A DNA stretch of 64,000 nucleotides from the NCBI RefSeq assembly GCF_900660515.1, contig NZ_LR214972.1, forward strand, positions 62,001-126,000, given 5' to 3'. Within the stretch, counting starts at the first letter, position 1, and every line of letters begins with the position of its first letter. Both the position numbers and the translations under genes were made by a program. The DNA comes from Mycoplasmopsis bovirhinis. Lineage in GTDB: Bacteria > Bacillota_I > Bacilli_A > Mycoplasmatales > Metamycoplasmataceae. The notes below the pieces were generated by a model. The model saw only the letters and a list, made by a program, of their open reading frames with translations. It had not been told where the DNA came from and made no database searches. Below, piece after piece: positions 55,374-64,000 of the stretch.

Positions 55374-56207
55374 TTATTTAATTGCATCAATTAAGTTTTT
55401 AAGTAAACAAACAACTGTCATTGGGCCAACTCCGCCAGGAACTGGAGTAATGGCTGAAACTTTGTCTTTAACTGATTCAAAATCAACATCACCGTGTAAT
55501 TTTTCTGTTAATTTATCATCTAAGTTAATTCCTATATCAATAACAATTGCGCCTTCTTTAATGTTTTCAGCTTTAATATAGTTAGCTACACCTATAGCTA
55601 CAATAACAATATCACCAGATTCAACACCTTTAACACCGGTATTTTCGTTAAAGGTCGCTACATCTGCACCGTATTTTTTTATTAAATGAGCTAAAGGTTT
55701 ACCAACTACGTGTGAACGTCCCACTACACAAACTTTAACATCTTTAGTATAGTTAATTTGGTAATAGTCCATTAATTCTAATACGGCCCTAGCCGTTGCT
55801 GGAATAAATGCTTTTTGGAATTTTTTATTATAAAGTCTAAATTCATTACGAGTTGAAAGTCCATCAACATCTTTTTCAAAGGGAATTGAATCTAAGATAA
55901 CTTGGGTTGGAATATGTTTAGGTAGGGGTAATTGTACTATTACACCATCAGATTCTATGTTAATTGAATCTAATTTTTTAAGTAATGAGTTTTGAGTTAT
56001 TTTTTCATCAAATTTATATAATCTTCCTTCGACTCCAACTTCTTCACATTTTTTCAGTTTAGCCTTAATATATTTATTAGAAGCTTCGTTATCCCCAACT
56101 TGTACAATTGATAAAATTGGCTTACGGATGTAATTTAAATTGGCAAGTTCTTGTTTGATTTTCTCAGTTTCAATTTTAGCTAATTCTTTACCGCTTAATA
56201 TTTTCAT
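55374..56207 (-). CDS. folD: Bifunctional methylenetetrahydrofolate dehydrogenase/cyclohydrolase
   Basis: FolD interconverts one-carbon tetrahydrofolates. The 277-residue protein has SIVQVGDNEASNKYIKAKLK (substrate Tyr and catalytic Lys), VIVQLPLPKHI, the NADP loop VVGRSHVVGKPLAHLI and the tail AITPVPGGVGPMTVVCLL. Compared with most bacterial FolD it is near full length. Its start overlaps the end of valS by 13 nt. It supplies one-carbon units for formyl-Met-tRNA and dTMP. Confidence 0.96.
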   Translation of the reverse strand: MKILSGKELAKIETEKIKQELANLNYIRKPILSIVQVGDNEASNKYIKAKLKKCEEVGVEGRLYKFDEKITQNSLLKKLDSINIESDGVIVQLPLPKHIPTQVILDSIPFEKDVDGLSTRNEFRLYNKKFQKAFIPATARAVLELMDYYQINYTKDVKVCVVGRSHVVGKPLAHLIKKYGADVATFNENTGVKGVESGDIVIVAIGVANYIKAENIKEGAIVIDIGINLDDKLTEKLHGDVDFESVKDKVSAITPVPGGVGPMTVVCLLKNLIDAIK

Positions 56208-58681
56208 TTTAGCTCCTCTTGATATTTTTTAAGATCGTTAGTATACTTTTCTAATTTTAAGCGTTCAGCTGCGACTTTATCAGATGGTGCTGATTGCACA
56301 AATCTATCATTTGCTAAAATCTTTTGTGCTCTTTCTATTTCAAATTCTATGTGTTTAATTTTATCTAAAAGTTCTTGTTTATTTTTTTCTTTTAGTTCTT
56401 GAGATTGTTTGATAAATAAATTATGGTTATTAATTGCAATTAATAAATCTTTGTTTTGAGTTACTTTAGCATTAGCCATGCGATTAATAATTTCAATTCA
56501 TTTAGCTTTGATTTGCTTTGAATATTGATACTCAATAACTTCTTTTTTAGAAATTTTCATCTCTTCGCGGTATTTACGAATAGCTGTTACTGTTTCAATA
56601 ACTTCATCAATTTCTGCAAAAGCTTGATAAGAACGAAGCATTGGCATTTTTTGCTCTAATAATTCACTTTGATAAAGATTAGTATAAATTCTGTCAGTAA
56701 TAAATGGTAAAAACGGATGTAAAATAATTAAAGTTTTACGTAATATTTCTAAAGCAACAACTTTATTTTGAGTAGTTTTTAAAAACTCAATGTACCAGCT
56801 ACTAAAATAATTAAAAATAAATTTATAAATCTCAGAACCTATAATTGCAAATTCATATTTTTTCATTAACTTAGTAATTTTTTTGTTTAAGTTGCTTAGT
56901 TTATCTAAAATTCAATAATCATAAGCGTTTTTTGTTTTTGATCCTTGATTTGGTAATAAATTTATATAATTTGCAATGTTTCAAAGCTTATTATTTAAGC
57001 GCCATGCGCTTTCAATTTTTTGAGTTGAAAATCTAATATCTAAACCGGGTGTTGTATTAGTTAGTAAAAATCATCTTAATGAATCTGAACCATATTTTTC
57101 AATTAAATCCATAGGGTCAACTCCATTATTTAAAGATTTAGACATTTTTTGACCTTTTTCATCACGAATTAAACCATGAAATAAAAGTTCTTTAAATGGT
57201 TTTTGTTTGATAAATTCAAGACCAAGGAAATACATCCTTGCAACTCAAAAGAAGATAATATCATAACCAGTTACTAATAAACTAGTAGGATAATATCTTT
57301 CAAGCATTTTAGTTTCATTTGGTCATCCCATAAAAGTAAAAGGAGCTATACCTGATGAAAATCACGTATCAAGCACATCGTCATCTTGGTTTCATCCTTC
57401 CCCAGGAGTATCAATTTGAACTTTAATTTGATTATCTTTATACCAAGCTGGAATTCGGTGACCCCATCAAATTTGGCGCGAAATATTTCAATCATGAATT
57501 TTTGACATTCATTGCTTCATAGTATCTTTTAGTCTCTTTGGATAAAATTTAACTTGGTCTTTAGATTTCATGTTATTAATAATGTGATCTTTTAATTGAT
57601 CCATTTTAACAAATCATTGTGGTAAAACTAAAATTTCAACAACACTTTTGCTACGTTCTGAAATACAGACATTAGAAATAACTTCTTCTTGTTTTAAGAT
57701 AAAATTATTTTCTTCTAAATATTTTGCAATTGCACTTCTAGCTTGGGAGCGATCTAGTCCATTAAATTGTGAGTTAGGATAATTGATAATTCCATTTTTA
57801 TCAATTGATTCAATAATTTCTAAACCTAATTTTTGAATAATTTCAATATCAGCTTCAGCATGAGCAGAAAGTTTCATAAGACCAGTTCCAAAATCTGGAT
57901 CAACATATTCATCCGCAATAACTGGTAAAACTTTTTTAGTTAATGGGTGAATAACATGCAAGTTTTGATACTTTTGGTATTTTTTATCTTTAGAATTATA
58001 AACAATAGCGACGTCACTAAGTAAAGTTTCTGGGCGAACTGTAGCTACAATTAAATCTTCATTAGTTTCTTTTACTTTGTATTTAATGTAGTACATAATT
58101 TGTTTAGTAGGCTCATTAATAACTTCGATATTGGAAATTGCAGTTTGCAATTTAATATCTCAACTTACAGCTTTAACACCACGGTAAATATAGCCTTTGT
58201 TATATAAATCAATAAAAACTTTTTGAACAGCTTCACTAGCTTCTTTATCTAAAGTAAAACGCTCATTTTGATAATCAAGAGCAAGACCAACTCTTGCTCA
58301 TTGTTTTCGAAATAATGAAGCATATTCTTCTTTTCATGATCAAATTTGCTTTAAAAATTGCTCACGTCCTAAATCATGGCGAGTTTTCCCAGTTTGATTA
58401 TATATAACATCTTCAACTTTTGACTGAGTGGCTATTCCAGCATGATCCATACCTGGAATTCACATTACATCATAACCTTTAAGTTTTTTATACCTAATAA
58501 TTGTATCTGGAATATAAACATCTAATGCATGTCCTAAATGCAATTTGCCTGTTACATTAGGAGGTGGCAATAAGATAGTAAAAGGTTTCTTACTTTCTTC
58601 ATGAGTCATAAAATACTTTTTATTTCGTCATTTTTGCTCCAAGTCTTTCTCTACTTCTAAGTGGTTGTAATTTTTCTCCAT
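56195..58681 (-). CDS. valS: Valyl-tRNA synthetase
   Basis: The 828-residue class I synthetase has the HIGH motif in [18 protein letters not shown], the editing-domain segment [21 protein letters not shown] in [16 protein letters not shown] and a C-terminal coiled coil (about residues 750-820) typical of ValRS. More than a dozen UGA codons are Trp. The last apparent stop at 56204 is also UGA, so the protein continues W-K-Y and ends at TAA 56195, overlapping folD by 13 nt. I checked the gaps for TAA and TAG and found none. The leader is about 40 nt, with no T-box. The promoter has an extended -10. Confidence 0.96.
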
Positions 58682-58728
58682 TTGATCTCCTTTCATGACA
58701 ATTTATTTATATTAAATATAATAATTGT

Positions 58729-58737
58729 ATTATACCA
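58729..58737 (-). promoter_or_regulatory. Extended -10 promoter of valS-folD-pfkA
   Basis: On the minus strand TGGTATAAT (58737-58729) is an extended -10 about 48 nt before the valS start, in the 122-bp gap shared with the divergent plus-strand operon. Confidence 0.6.
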
Positions 58738-58791
58738 AATAAGCTAAATTTAAGAAGTATAAAACTAAGCATAAAAACTAAATTTTTCAGG

Positions 58792-58797
58792 TATAAT
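58792..58797 (+). promoter_or_regulatory. -10 element 6 nt before the next start codon
   Basis: TATAAT at 58792-58797 is followed by GTAAAT and then the ATG at 58804. There is no ribosome site between them. Confidence 0.55.
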
Positions 58798-58803
58798 GTA
58801 AAT

Positions 58804-59184
58804 ATGAATTCAAAATATAAATATGGTGATGTAGTAGTCGCAAAAGTAAGCAAGGTAACCCAAAAATACATTATTGCACAAACTAAGGAAAACCAACAAT
58901 TTACCATTTTAAGAAATGAAATTTCAGATTATCCAAATAAGAATATATATAGTTTATTTGAAGTTGGAGAAATGATTAATTTCATTGCTTTAGAATGTAA
59001 ATTAAACAAAATAAAACAACAAATTTGTTATGGTAGTTTTAAAAAAAATCACCCTAACGAATTAAAAAGTCGAATTTATTCAAAATTGCAAGAAACACCT
59101 AATGGATTTAAAAACTTATACAACCATACCCAAAAAGTTTTTAATAAACTTAAAAACCAAAAGAGACTAAAAGATAATGAGTAA
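58804..59184 (+). CDS. S1-like RNA-binding protein
   Basis: The 126-residue protein starts with an S1/OB-like segment (YGDVVVAKVSKVTQKYIIAQ, then GEMINFIALECKLNKIKQQI), followed by a basic C-terminal tail. Small proteins of this type (general stress protein 13/CvfD-like) bind RNA or ribosomes. The middle of the S1 fold is atypical (ILRNEISDYPNKNIYSLFEV), so the match is modest. The mRNA appears leaderless. It overlaps the next gene by 8 nt. Confidence 0.6.
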   Translation: MNSKYKYGDVVVAKVSKVTQKYIIAQTKENQQFTILRNEISDYPNKNIYSLFEVGEMINFIALECKLNKIKQQICYGSFKKNHPNELKSRIYSKLQETPNGFKNLYNHTQKVFNKLKNQKRLKDNE

Positions 59185-60439
59185 AATAACTATTAAAGGT
59201 TTTGATTTACAAAATGAGGTTTATTTAGAAAAAAATAAAGAAATCATTGAAAGGGTAAAATCTTTAAATTTCCTAGGTTCTGAATATTTGAATTTTGATG
59301 ATATTGCAATTAATTATTCAATTAATGGAATTGATGCAATTATCAAGTTTTGCAATAACATTTATTCAAACGGTATAAAACATTTAATTGTTTTTGCTTC
59401 AAGCATGACAACAAACTTAATTAAAAGTTGCATTAATTTTATTTTAGGTAAAAATAATTATTCAAATCACAAAAGAATTAAACTTCATTTTGTGGATGGT
59501 CAAAAGCAACTTTATGTTATAAAACAAAAATTAGATAAGTATTTTAGCGAAGATGAAAATAACAATATTGCAATTGCTTTTACTGATGGTTTTTATGAAT
59601 TATCCCCACAAAAAAACAGTGATATTGTTAATATGATTATGGCAAAATTTAGTGAACGTTCAAGTTTTTTTTTAATTGATAAATTAATCTTTTTTATCGG
59701 AAAACGTCAATGATTAAACTATTTAGAAAATCATAAAATTCCCAATAAAAATATTCATATTATTTCATCCAGTTTAAATGAAACTTTTTTATTTTATACT
59801 GAAATAAGTTTAATTTTATTAGCAACTCAAGGAATAAATATTAAAAAACTTGTTGAAGGATATGCAAAAAACCAATATCATATTTTTGAATATGATTTAT
59901 CCTTAAATTTAAGTTTAAAACTTGCTTGGTTTTTTTCAACATTGCAATTTGAAGAACAACATAAAAATTTAAATCAACTAAATTTATTTGTTTCTTATGA
60001 TAAGAACTTAAATTTTTTAGCAACTTCTATACCTAGTTTATTAAATAATTTATTATCAGAAAATAATGTATTTTGCGATAGCGCTAATTTTCCAAGTGAT
60101 ATTTCAAAAATAGGACAAATGCTTTTAACTAGTAAAATTCCTAAAGCAATAATTTACTTAACTATTAACCAAAACAATTTTGATTTCCAGCCTACTACTG
60201 ACGTGCAATACAATGACTTATTAACTGGTATTGACTATAGCACAATTCATAGTTTAAAAAATCTTAGTTACCAAGTTTTTAATGATTATTTAATTTCTTA
60301 TAATAGTTTTGTAACAAACTTAGAAATTAATTTTGCCAAGCAAAATGAAGAAACTTTTGGAGAATTTATCTCAATAATTTATTGAGCTAAAATCTTTTAT
60401 GGTATTATTAATAAACTAAATCCATTTTATACAAAATAA
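59177..60439 (+). CDS. Diverged glucose-6-phosphate isomerase-like protein
   Basis: The 420-residue protein matches the overall plan of bacterial Pgi. The N-terminal NYSINGIDAIIKF equals the segment before the first SIS domain; ISLILLATQGINIKKLVEG and the C-terminal NEETFGEFISIIYW...NPFYTK resemble the family's ...TLGxLIxxxE...NPFxQP end. But the sugar-phosphate signatures are changed: where Pgi has a GIGGS loop this has VFASSMTTN, and where it has SKSGTTxE this has AFTDGFYELSP. UGA codons at 59711 and 60383 are Trp. It may be a degenerate isomerase or a protein with a new role. It overlaps the S1-like gene by 8 nt. Confidence 0.6.
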
Positions 60440-60461
60440 AATCATATTTTATATATAAATC

Positions 60462-60470
60462 TGTTATAAT
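60462..60470 (+). promoter_or_regulatory. Extended -10 promoter of acpS
   Basis: TGTTATAAT (60462-60470) ends 9 nt before the acpS ATG. With a normal start point the transcript would have a leader of only 2-3 nt. Confidence 0.6.
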
Positions 60471-60479
60471 CAATACTAT

Positions 60480-60797
60480 ATGTTACTAAGTAATGGTGTA
60501 GACATAACACAAATTTCACGTTTTGAAAATAAATCAATAAAATTCGCTAGGAGGATTTTATCTGATGGTGAATATGAACTTTTTAAAAAACTTGTAAATT
60601 CAAAGGATAAGGCTTTATTTTTAGCTAGGGCTTGGGCAATCAAAGAAGCTATTTTTAAAGCAGATAATCAATATTTTGAATTTTCAAAAATTAACCTTGT
60701 TAAACTTAATAACCGCTGAACTTTTCAAAATTTTGCAATCTCAATTAGTCATGAAGCAAATTGGCTAATTGCTTTTGTAGTTAAAATAAATATATAA
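60480..60797 (+). CDS. acpS: Holo-[acyl-carrier-protein] synthase
   Basis: AcpS transfers 4'-phosphopantetheine from CoA to acyl carrier protein. The 105-residue protein has the metal and CoA motifs SNGVDITQISRFE (Asp) and LARAWAIKEAIFKA (W-x-x-K-E-A with Glu), and the C-terminal AISISHEANWLIAFVV. Mollicutes that lack fatty-acid synthesis still keep AcpS with ACP for lipid-related reactions. UGA at 60718 is Trp. There is no ribosome site. Length is slightly below the usual 120. Confidence 0.9.
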
Positions 60798-60814
60798 ATA
60801 GATGGAGTATTCTT

Positions 60815-61570
60815 ATGACTATTATTCCCAAAATAAAAATGATTCTTTTTTCAATTCCATGATTTTTTAGATTTATCTCTATTAAACGCTTAGCTAAAAA
60901 ATATAAAAAAACACCAGATTTTGTTCCAGTTTATGAAAGATATCATAAACTAAGTTATTTATCAAAAAAAATCTTAAAAATTTATAATATTGATTTAACT
61001 GTTAAAGGCATAGATAACTTACCTAAATCAGGTGCTGTATTATTAACACCAAACCATAAATCTTATACCGATGTTTTAGCTTTAATGGTTGCCTTACAAA
61101 AACAAGACTACCAAGAAAATAGTGAACAAAGAATTCCAACTTTTGTAGCAAAAGAAGAATTAGGGAAATCTTTTACTATTAAACATGCTATAAAATTATT
61201 AGATACTTTTTTATTAAATCCTAATGATTTTCGTAACAGTCTTAAAACTTTAAATTCTTTTGGTGATTATATTAGGGATAAAAAAACTTTTGGAATTATT
61301 TTCCCCGAAGCTCACCGTATCAAAACTAAAGAATTAGGTGAATTTAAAGCTGGTGCTTTTAAAGTCGCATTGCAAAAATTTATTCCTATTGTCCCTGTGG
61401 CAATTAGTGGCACTTTAGATTCATTTAACAGTTCAAAAACTTCCAGAACTAAAGTAACAGTGAATTTTTTACCAATGATTAAGGCAAGAGATATTATTGG
61501 CCAAGAAGCAAAGGCTTTAGCTACTAGAGTTCAAAACTTAATTCAAGCAGAAATAAATAAAAATGAGTAA
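60815..61570 (+). CDS. plsC: 1-acyl-sn-glycerol-3-phosphate acyltransferase
   Basis: PlsC adds the second acyl chain to lysophosphatidic acid at the membrane. The 251-residue protein has a hydrophobic N terminus (IIPKIKMILFSIPWFFRFIS), the catalytic H-x4-D motif TPNHKSYTDVLAL, the substrate motif GIIFPEAHRIKTKELGEFKA and IPIVPVAISGT. The usual FPEGTRS is here FPEAHRI, keeping Glu and Arg. UGA in the N-terminal part is Trp. It follows acpS by 17 nt with GGAG as ribosome site and overlaps scpA by 8 nt. Confidence 0.9.
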
Positions 61571-62327
61571 ATACAAAAAAGTAGACTATTCATCAGAATA
61601 TAGTTTTAAAATCAAAGAAGTTTTTGATGGTCCATTAGATCTTTTACTAGATTTAATTAAGGACAAAAAAATCGACATTATGAATGTTGATTTAATTGAA
61701 TTGGCAACCCAATATATTGAAATTATTAACCAAATTAAAGAAAGTGAAATTGACGTTGCTGCTGATTATCTTTTAATGGCTTCAACGATGGTTAATTTAA
61801 AGGCAAAATTAATGTTAAATGATCCAGAAACCATTCAAGAAGTTGAAGAAGAAAAGAAAGTCTTTTTACAAGATCTAATTGAATATCAACAATTTAAAGA
61901 TATTCAATTAGCTTTAAAAACTTTCCAAGAAAATCGTAATAACATCTTTATTAAAAAACCAAGTGATATTGTTGGTTTTATTCTAGAAAATGATAATTCT
62001 AAACTTGATGGACATTCAAGCCCAATGACTTTAATTTCAACTTTAAGAAGAATGTTTGAGCGAGTTTATGCTAAAGAATTACGTAAAACTAAAATCGAAA
62101 AAATAAATGTTACACCAGCTGAAATTATTCCTTTTATTAAAGATCTTTTAAAACAAAAAGAAAGAATTGAGTTTGAAGAAATCTTTAGCCAACCAACAAT
62201 TCAACATTTTGTCATTACTTTAATTGCTTTACTTGATTTAGCCCGTAGACAATATTTAGTGATAAATCAAGTAAAGCAATTTGATACTATTTATATAAGC
62301 AGAGGAGAATATTACAATGAAAAATAA
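61563..62327 (+). CDS. scpA: Segregation and condensation protein A
   Basis: ScpA is the kleisin that links SMC heads. The 254-residue protein has EVFDGPLDLLLDLIKDKKID near the N terminus, the helix AADYLLMASTMVNLKAKLML that binds ScpB and SMC, and a C-terminal winged-helix region ending FVITLIALLDLARRQYLVIN. The start overlaps plsC (ATGAGTAA) and the end overlaps scpB by 11 nt. No UGA is used. Complete. Confidence 0.94.
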   Translation: MSKYKKVDYSSEYSFKIKEVFDGPLDLLLDLIKDKKIDIMNVDLIELATQYIEIINQIKESEIDVAADYLLMASTMVNLKAKLMLNDPETIQEVEEEKKVFLQDLIEYQQFKDIQLALKTFQENRNNIFIKKPSDIVGFILENDNSKLDGHSSPMTLISTLRRMFERVYAKELRKTKIEKINVTPAEIIPFIKDLLKQKERIEFEEIFSQPTIQHFVITLIALLDLARRQYLVINQVKQFDTIYISRGEYYNEK

Positions 62328-62895
62328 GATTTTAGAAGCTCTTTTATATATTCAAGGTGATGAAGGTTTAACTTTAGAACAAGTTAAGCAAGTATTTAAT
62401 TTAAATAATGTGACTGAAGCAAAAAAAGTTATGCAAGACTTTCATAAATCTTATAATCAAGAAGACCGAGGACTTAAAGTTGTTAATTATGATGAAATTT
62501 ATAAACTAGCAACAAGAGAATCAATAAAAGATTATGTATCAAAACTTGTAACAATTGTAAGACCAAATAAATTATCAAATGCAGCAATTGAAGTAGCTGG
62601 AATTGTTGCATATAAACAACCAATTACTAAATCACAAATCACTAAAATTCGTGGTGGAGCTGCTTCTGATTCAATTATTAATAATTTAGTTGAAAAAGGA
62701 GTTATTGAAGAAGTTGGTATTTCACCAACTCCGGGGAAACCTATTTTATATGGAGTAACTAGTAAGTTTTATGATCATTTTCGCATTACTTCATTAAAGG
62801 ATTTACCTAAAATAAATGATTTTAATTATATTGATGCAACAGAAAGCGAAAATGCTAACTTTGATCTATTTTCAAGCCAAAGAGAAGATAACTAA
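62317..62895 (+). CDS. scpB: Segregation and condensation protein B
   Basis: ScpB dimerises through winged helices and regulates the SMC-ScpA complex. The 192-residue protein has KILEALLYIQGDEGLTLEQV at the start and the family signature EVAGIVAYKQPITKSQITKI with GGAASDSIINNLVEKGVIEE. It directly follows scpA with overlap, and its AGAGGAG ribosome site is inside scpA. UGA is not used. Complete. Confidence 0.95.
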   Translation: MKNKILEALLYIQGDEGLTLEQVKQVFNLNNVTEAKKVMQDFHKSYNQEDRGLKVVNYDEIYKLATRESIKDYVSKLVTIVRPNKLSNAAIEVAGIVAYKQPITKSQITKIRGGAASDSIINNLVEKGVIEEVGISPTPGKPILYGVTSKFYDHFRITSLKDLPKINDFNYIDATESENANFDLFSSQREDN

Positions 62896-62968
62896 AAGAA
62901 ACTTTTTAGTTATTTTTTCTTTTTCAGTTCTTTTTTTAAAGTTTAACTATCTTGAAAATGGAGGAATT

Positions 62969-63709
62969 GTGTCTGATATCTTATTCTATTTTTCAAATTT
63001 ATATGCTGGAGATAATAGCAAAGTTTATCAAGCAATTAAAAGCGGCCAAAAAATAAATGATCAAGTATTAAATGAACAAAAACAAAAATATAACATTCAA
63101 AATATATCTTATCTAACAATGGTTGATTATTATTACCCTACTAATTTAATTTTAAGCAAACAACCACCATTTGTACTTTATTATAAAGGTAATCCACAAA
63201 TCTTAAAAAACAACCATATCAAAGTATACTTAGTTAACGAAGTATATACCACCTTTACCCAAAAATATATTTTAGATAATATTAAACAACTAGTTGAAAA
63301 TACTACTTTAGTCACAAATGGTTATAAATATACCGAACAAGAACTTATTAAATTATACCGAAAAAATGGCGGGAAAATTATTCATATTGCTAAATCAGGC
63401 ATTGATTATTTTAGGTTAGATATGATAAATTTTGAAAATGAAATAGTAATTAGTAAATATCCACTTGAATGTAATATTGAATATGAAAACTTTAAAAATG
63501 ATAACTACTTTGCTTCTTTACTTGCGGACCAGCTAATATATTTTTCTTCAAAAGAAAAATCTAAAACTCACCACTTAGTTAATTATTTCTTAGAACATGG
63601 TAAAGACGTCTTTTGTTTTCCTGGATATGGTTTAAATGATGGAAATAATCAACTAATTAAAAATGGAGCAAAATTGATTACTTACATTGCAGAGACAATT
63701 CAAATATAA
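62969..63709 (+). CDS. DprA-like protein (reduced)
   Basis: The start is GTG at 62969 with GGAGGA four nt upstream, giving MSDILFYFSNLYAGD; earlier starts lie inside scpB. The 246-residue protein resembles DprA/Smf, which loads RecA on single-stranded DNA in transformation: the segment MVDYYYPTNLILSKQPPFVLYYKGNP is split by length here but contains YP-x-N-L-x-x-x-x-x-P-P-F-V-L-Y-Y-K-G-N, and GKDVFCFPGYGLNDGNNQLI plus NGAKLITYIAETI match the C-terminal part. The nucleotide-type loop VGSR after it is missing (KVYLVNEVYTT). It is shorter than usual and lacks a C-terminal winged helix, so function may be altered. Confidence 0.65.
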   Translation: MSDILFYFSNLYAGDNSKVYQAIKSGQKINDQVLNEQKQKYNIQNISYLTMVDYYYPTNLILSKQPPFVLYYKGNPQILKNNHIKVYLVNEVYTTFTQKYILDNIKQLVENTTLVTNGYKYTEQELIKLYRKNGGKIIHIAKSGIDYFRLDMINFENEIVISKYPLECNIEYENFKNDNYFASLLADQLIYFSSKEKSKTHHLVNYFLEHGKDVFCFPGYGLNDGNNQLIKNGAKLITYIAETIQI

Positions 63710-63738
63710 AAAAACAAGTTTAAAAACTTGTTTTTTTA
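63709..63738. terminator. Bidirectional hairpin between the dprA-like gene and rpmA
   Basis: AAAAAACAAGTTT and AAACTTGTTTTTTT arms enclose a 2-4 nt loop between two convergent genes, with A and T runs on both sides. Confidence 0.8.
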
Positions 63739-63742
63739 TAAT

Positions 63743-64000
63743 TTAGTTTTGTTTTCTTTCGGTGTAAACTGAAACATATTTTCTATTTCTTCTGTTTTGG
63801 TATTTAATGTAACCATCAATTAAAGTGTAAAGTGTATCATCTGAACCACGCCCTACATTCTCACCAGCATGAATCTTAGTACCTCTTTGACGGTAAATAA
63901 TTGATCCTGCTGTTGCGAATTGTCCATCACCTAACTTAGCACCTAAACGTTTAGAATGCGAATCACGACCGTTCTTAGTAGAACCACCGGCTTTTGTCTT
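63743..64000 (-). CDS. rpmA: 50S ribosomal protein L27, nearly complete (5' end beyond the window)
   Basis: The visible 85 codons read [20 protein letters not shown] and continue through [20 protein letters not shown], which are unmistakable for bL27. Only the first few residues are missing, off the right edge. L27 sits near the peptidyl-transferase centre; in Firmicutes and mollicutes its N terminus may be made with an extension that is cut off, but that part is not visible. The gene is convergent with the DprA-like gene. In most bacteria rplU precedes it, which would be outside. Confidence 0.97.
   Translation of the reverse strand, partial: KTKAGGSTKNGRDSHSKRLGAKLGDGQFATAGSIIYRQRGTKIHAGENVGRGSDDTLYTLIDGYIKYQNRRNRKYVSVYTERKQN

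Noticed and set aside
58682..58728. T-box riboswitch before valS
   Set aside because: The leader is only about 40 nt and has no T-box sequence or specifier stem.

Overview
The window is one stretch of a very A+T-rich mollicute chromosome, most likely a Mycoplasma of the hominis group (Mycoplasmopsis-type); I cannot name the species. Almost every housekeeping gene is open only if UGA is read as tryptophan, as shown by rpoB, mnmG, tex, prfA, valS, pfkA, asnS and hsdS. Lipoprotein signal peptides are frequent, there is no cell-wall gene apart from mraZ and rsmH, and the surface-protein families (DUF31 serine proteases, an immunoglobulin-blocking protein, aromatic-motif lipoproteins) are mollicute-specific. 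All coordinates below use genetic code 4.

Layout. 1-9 kb: 5' end of rpoB (minus), a lipoprotein plus overlapping methyltransferase (plus), then the minus-strand genes rlmH-mnmG and tex plus a NERD-domain membrane protein. 9-16 kb: a minus-strand operon of three secreted DUF31 serine-protease lipoproteins. The last is out of frame at a T8 tract and also carries a late nonsense codon. 16-23 kb: a plus-strand operon with an ABC-2 type permease, its ATPase and four tandem lipoproteins that share one aromatic motif. 23-25 kb: the first copy of a duplicated variable lipoprotein, followed by decayed transposase sequence. 26-36 kb: a single 10-kb gene for a 3355-residue lipoprotein with an N-terminal SGNH/GDSL hydrolase domain. 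36-43 kb: mraZ-rsmH, ktrB-ktrA potassium uptake, UPF0154, an M42 aminopeptidase and trmB. 43-45 kb: the second copy of the variable lipoprotein. 45-47.6 kb: a lone type I restriction specificity gene with three target-recognition units. 47.6-50 kb: an immunoglobulin-blocking (MIB-like) protein. 50-64 kb: prfA-prmC, asnS, tRNA-Ser, valS-folD, pfkA, and a tight plus-strand run (S1-like, a diverged Pgi-like protein, acpS, plsC, scpA, scpB, a DprA-like protein), ending in rpmA.

How it fits together. Conserved translation, tRNA/rRNA-modification, lipid, chromosome-segregation and ion-transport genes alternate with blocks of surface antigens. Several surface or DNA-modification genes carry short repeats placed where slippage would change expression or specificity: T8 in a protease signal peptide, A8 at the start codon of its neighbour, (AT)9 in the promoter spacer of both variable lipoproteins, eight 12-bp repeats between recognition domains of HsdS, and (GA)9 at the join between the second and third recognition units of HsdS. 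The MIB-like and MIP-like genes, which are usually neighbours, lie more than 30 kb apart here.

No CRISPR array, prophage, rRNA gene or intact insertion sequence was seen. Five genes have a -10-like hexamer only 6-9 nt before the start codon, which suggests leaderless mRNAs.
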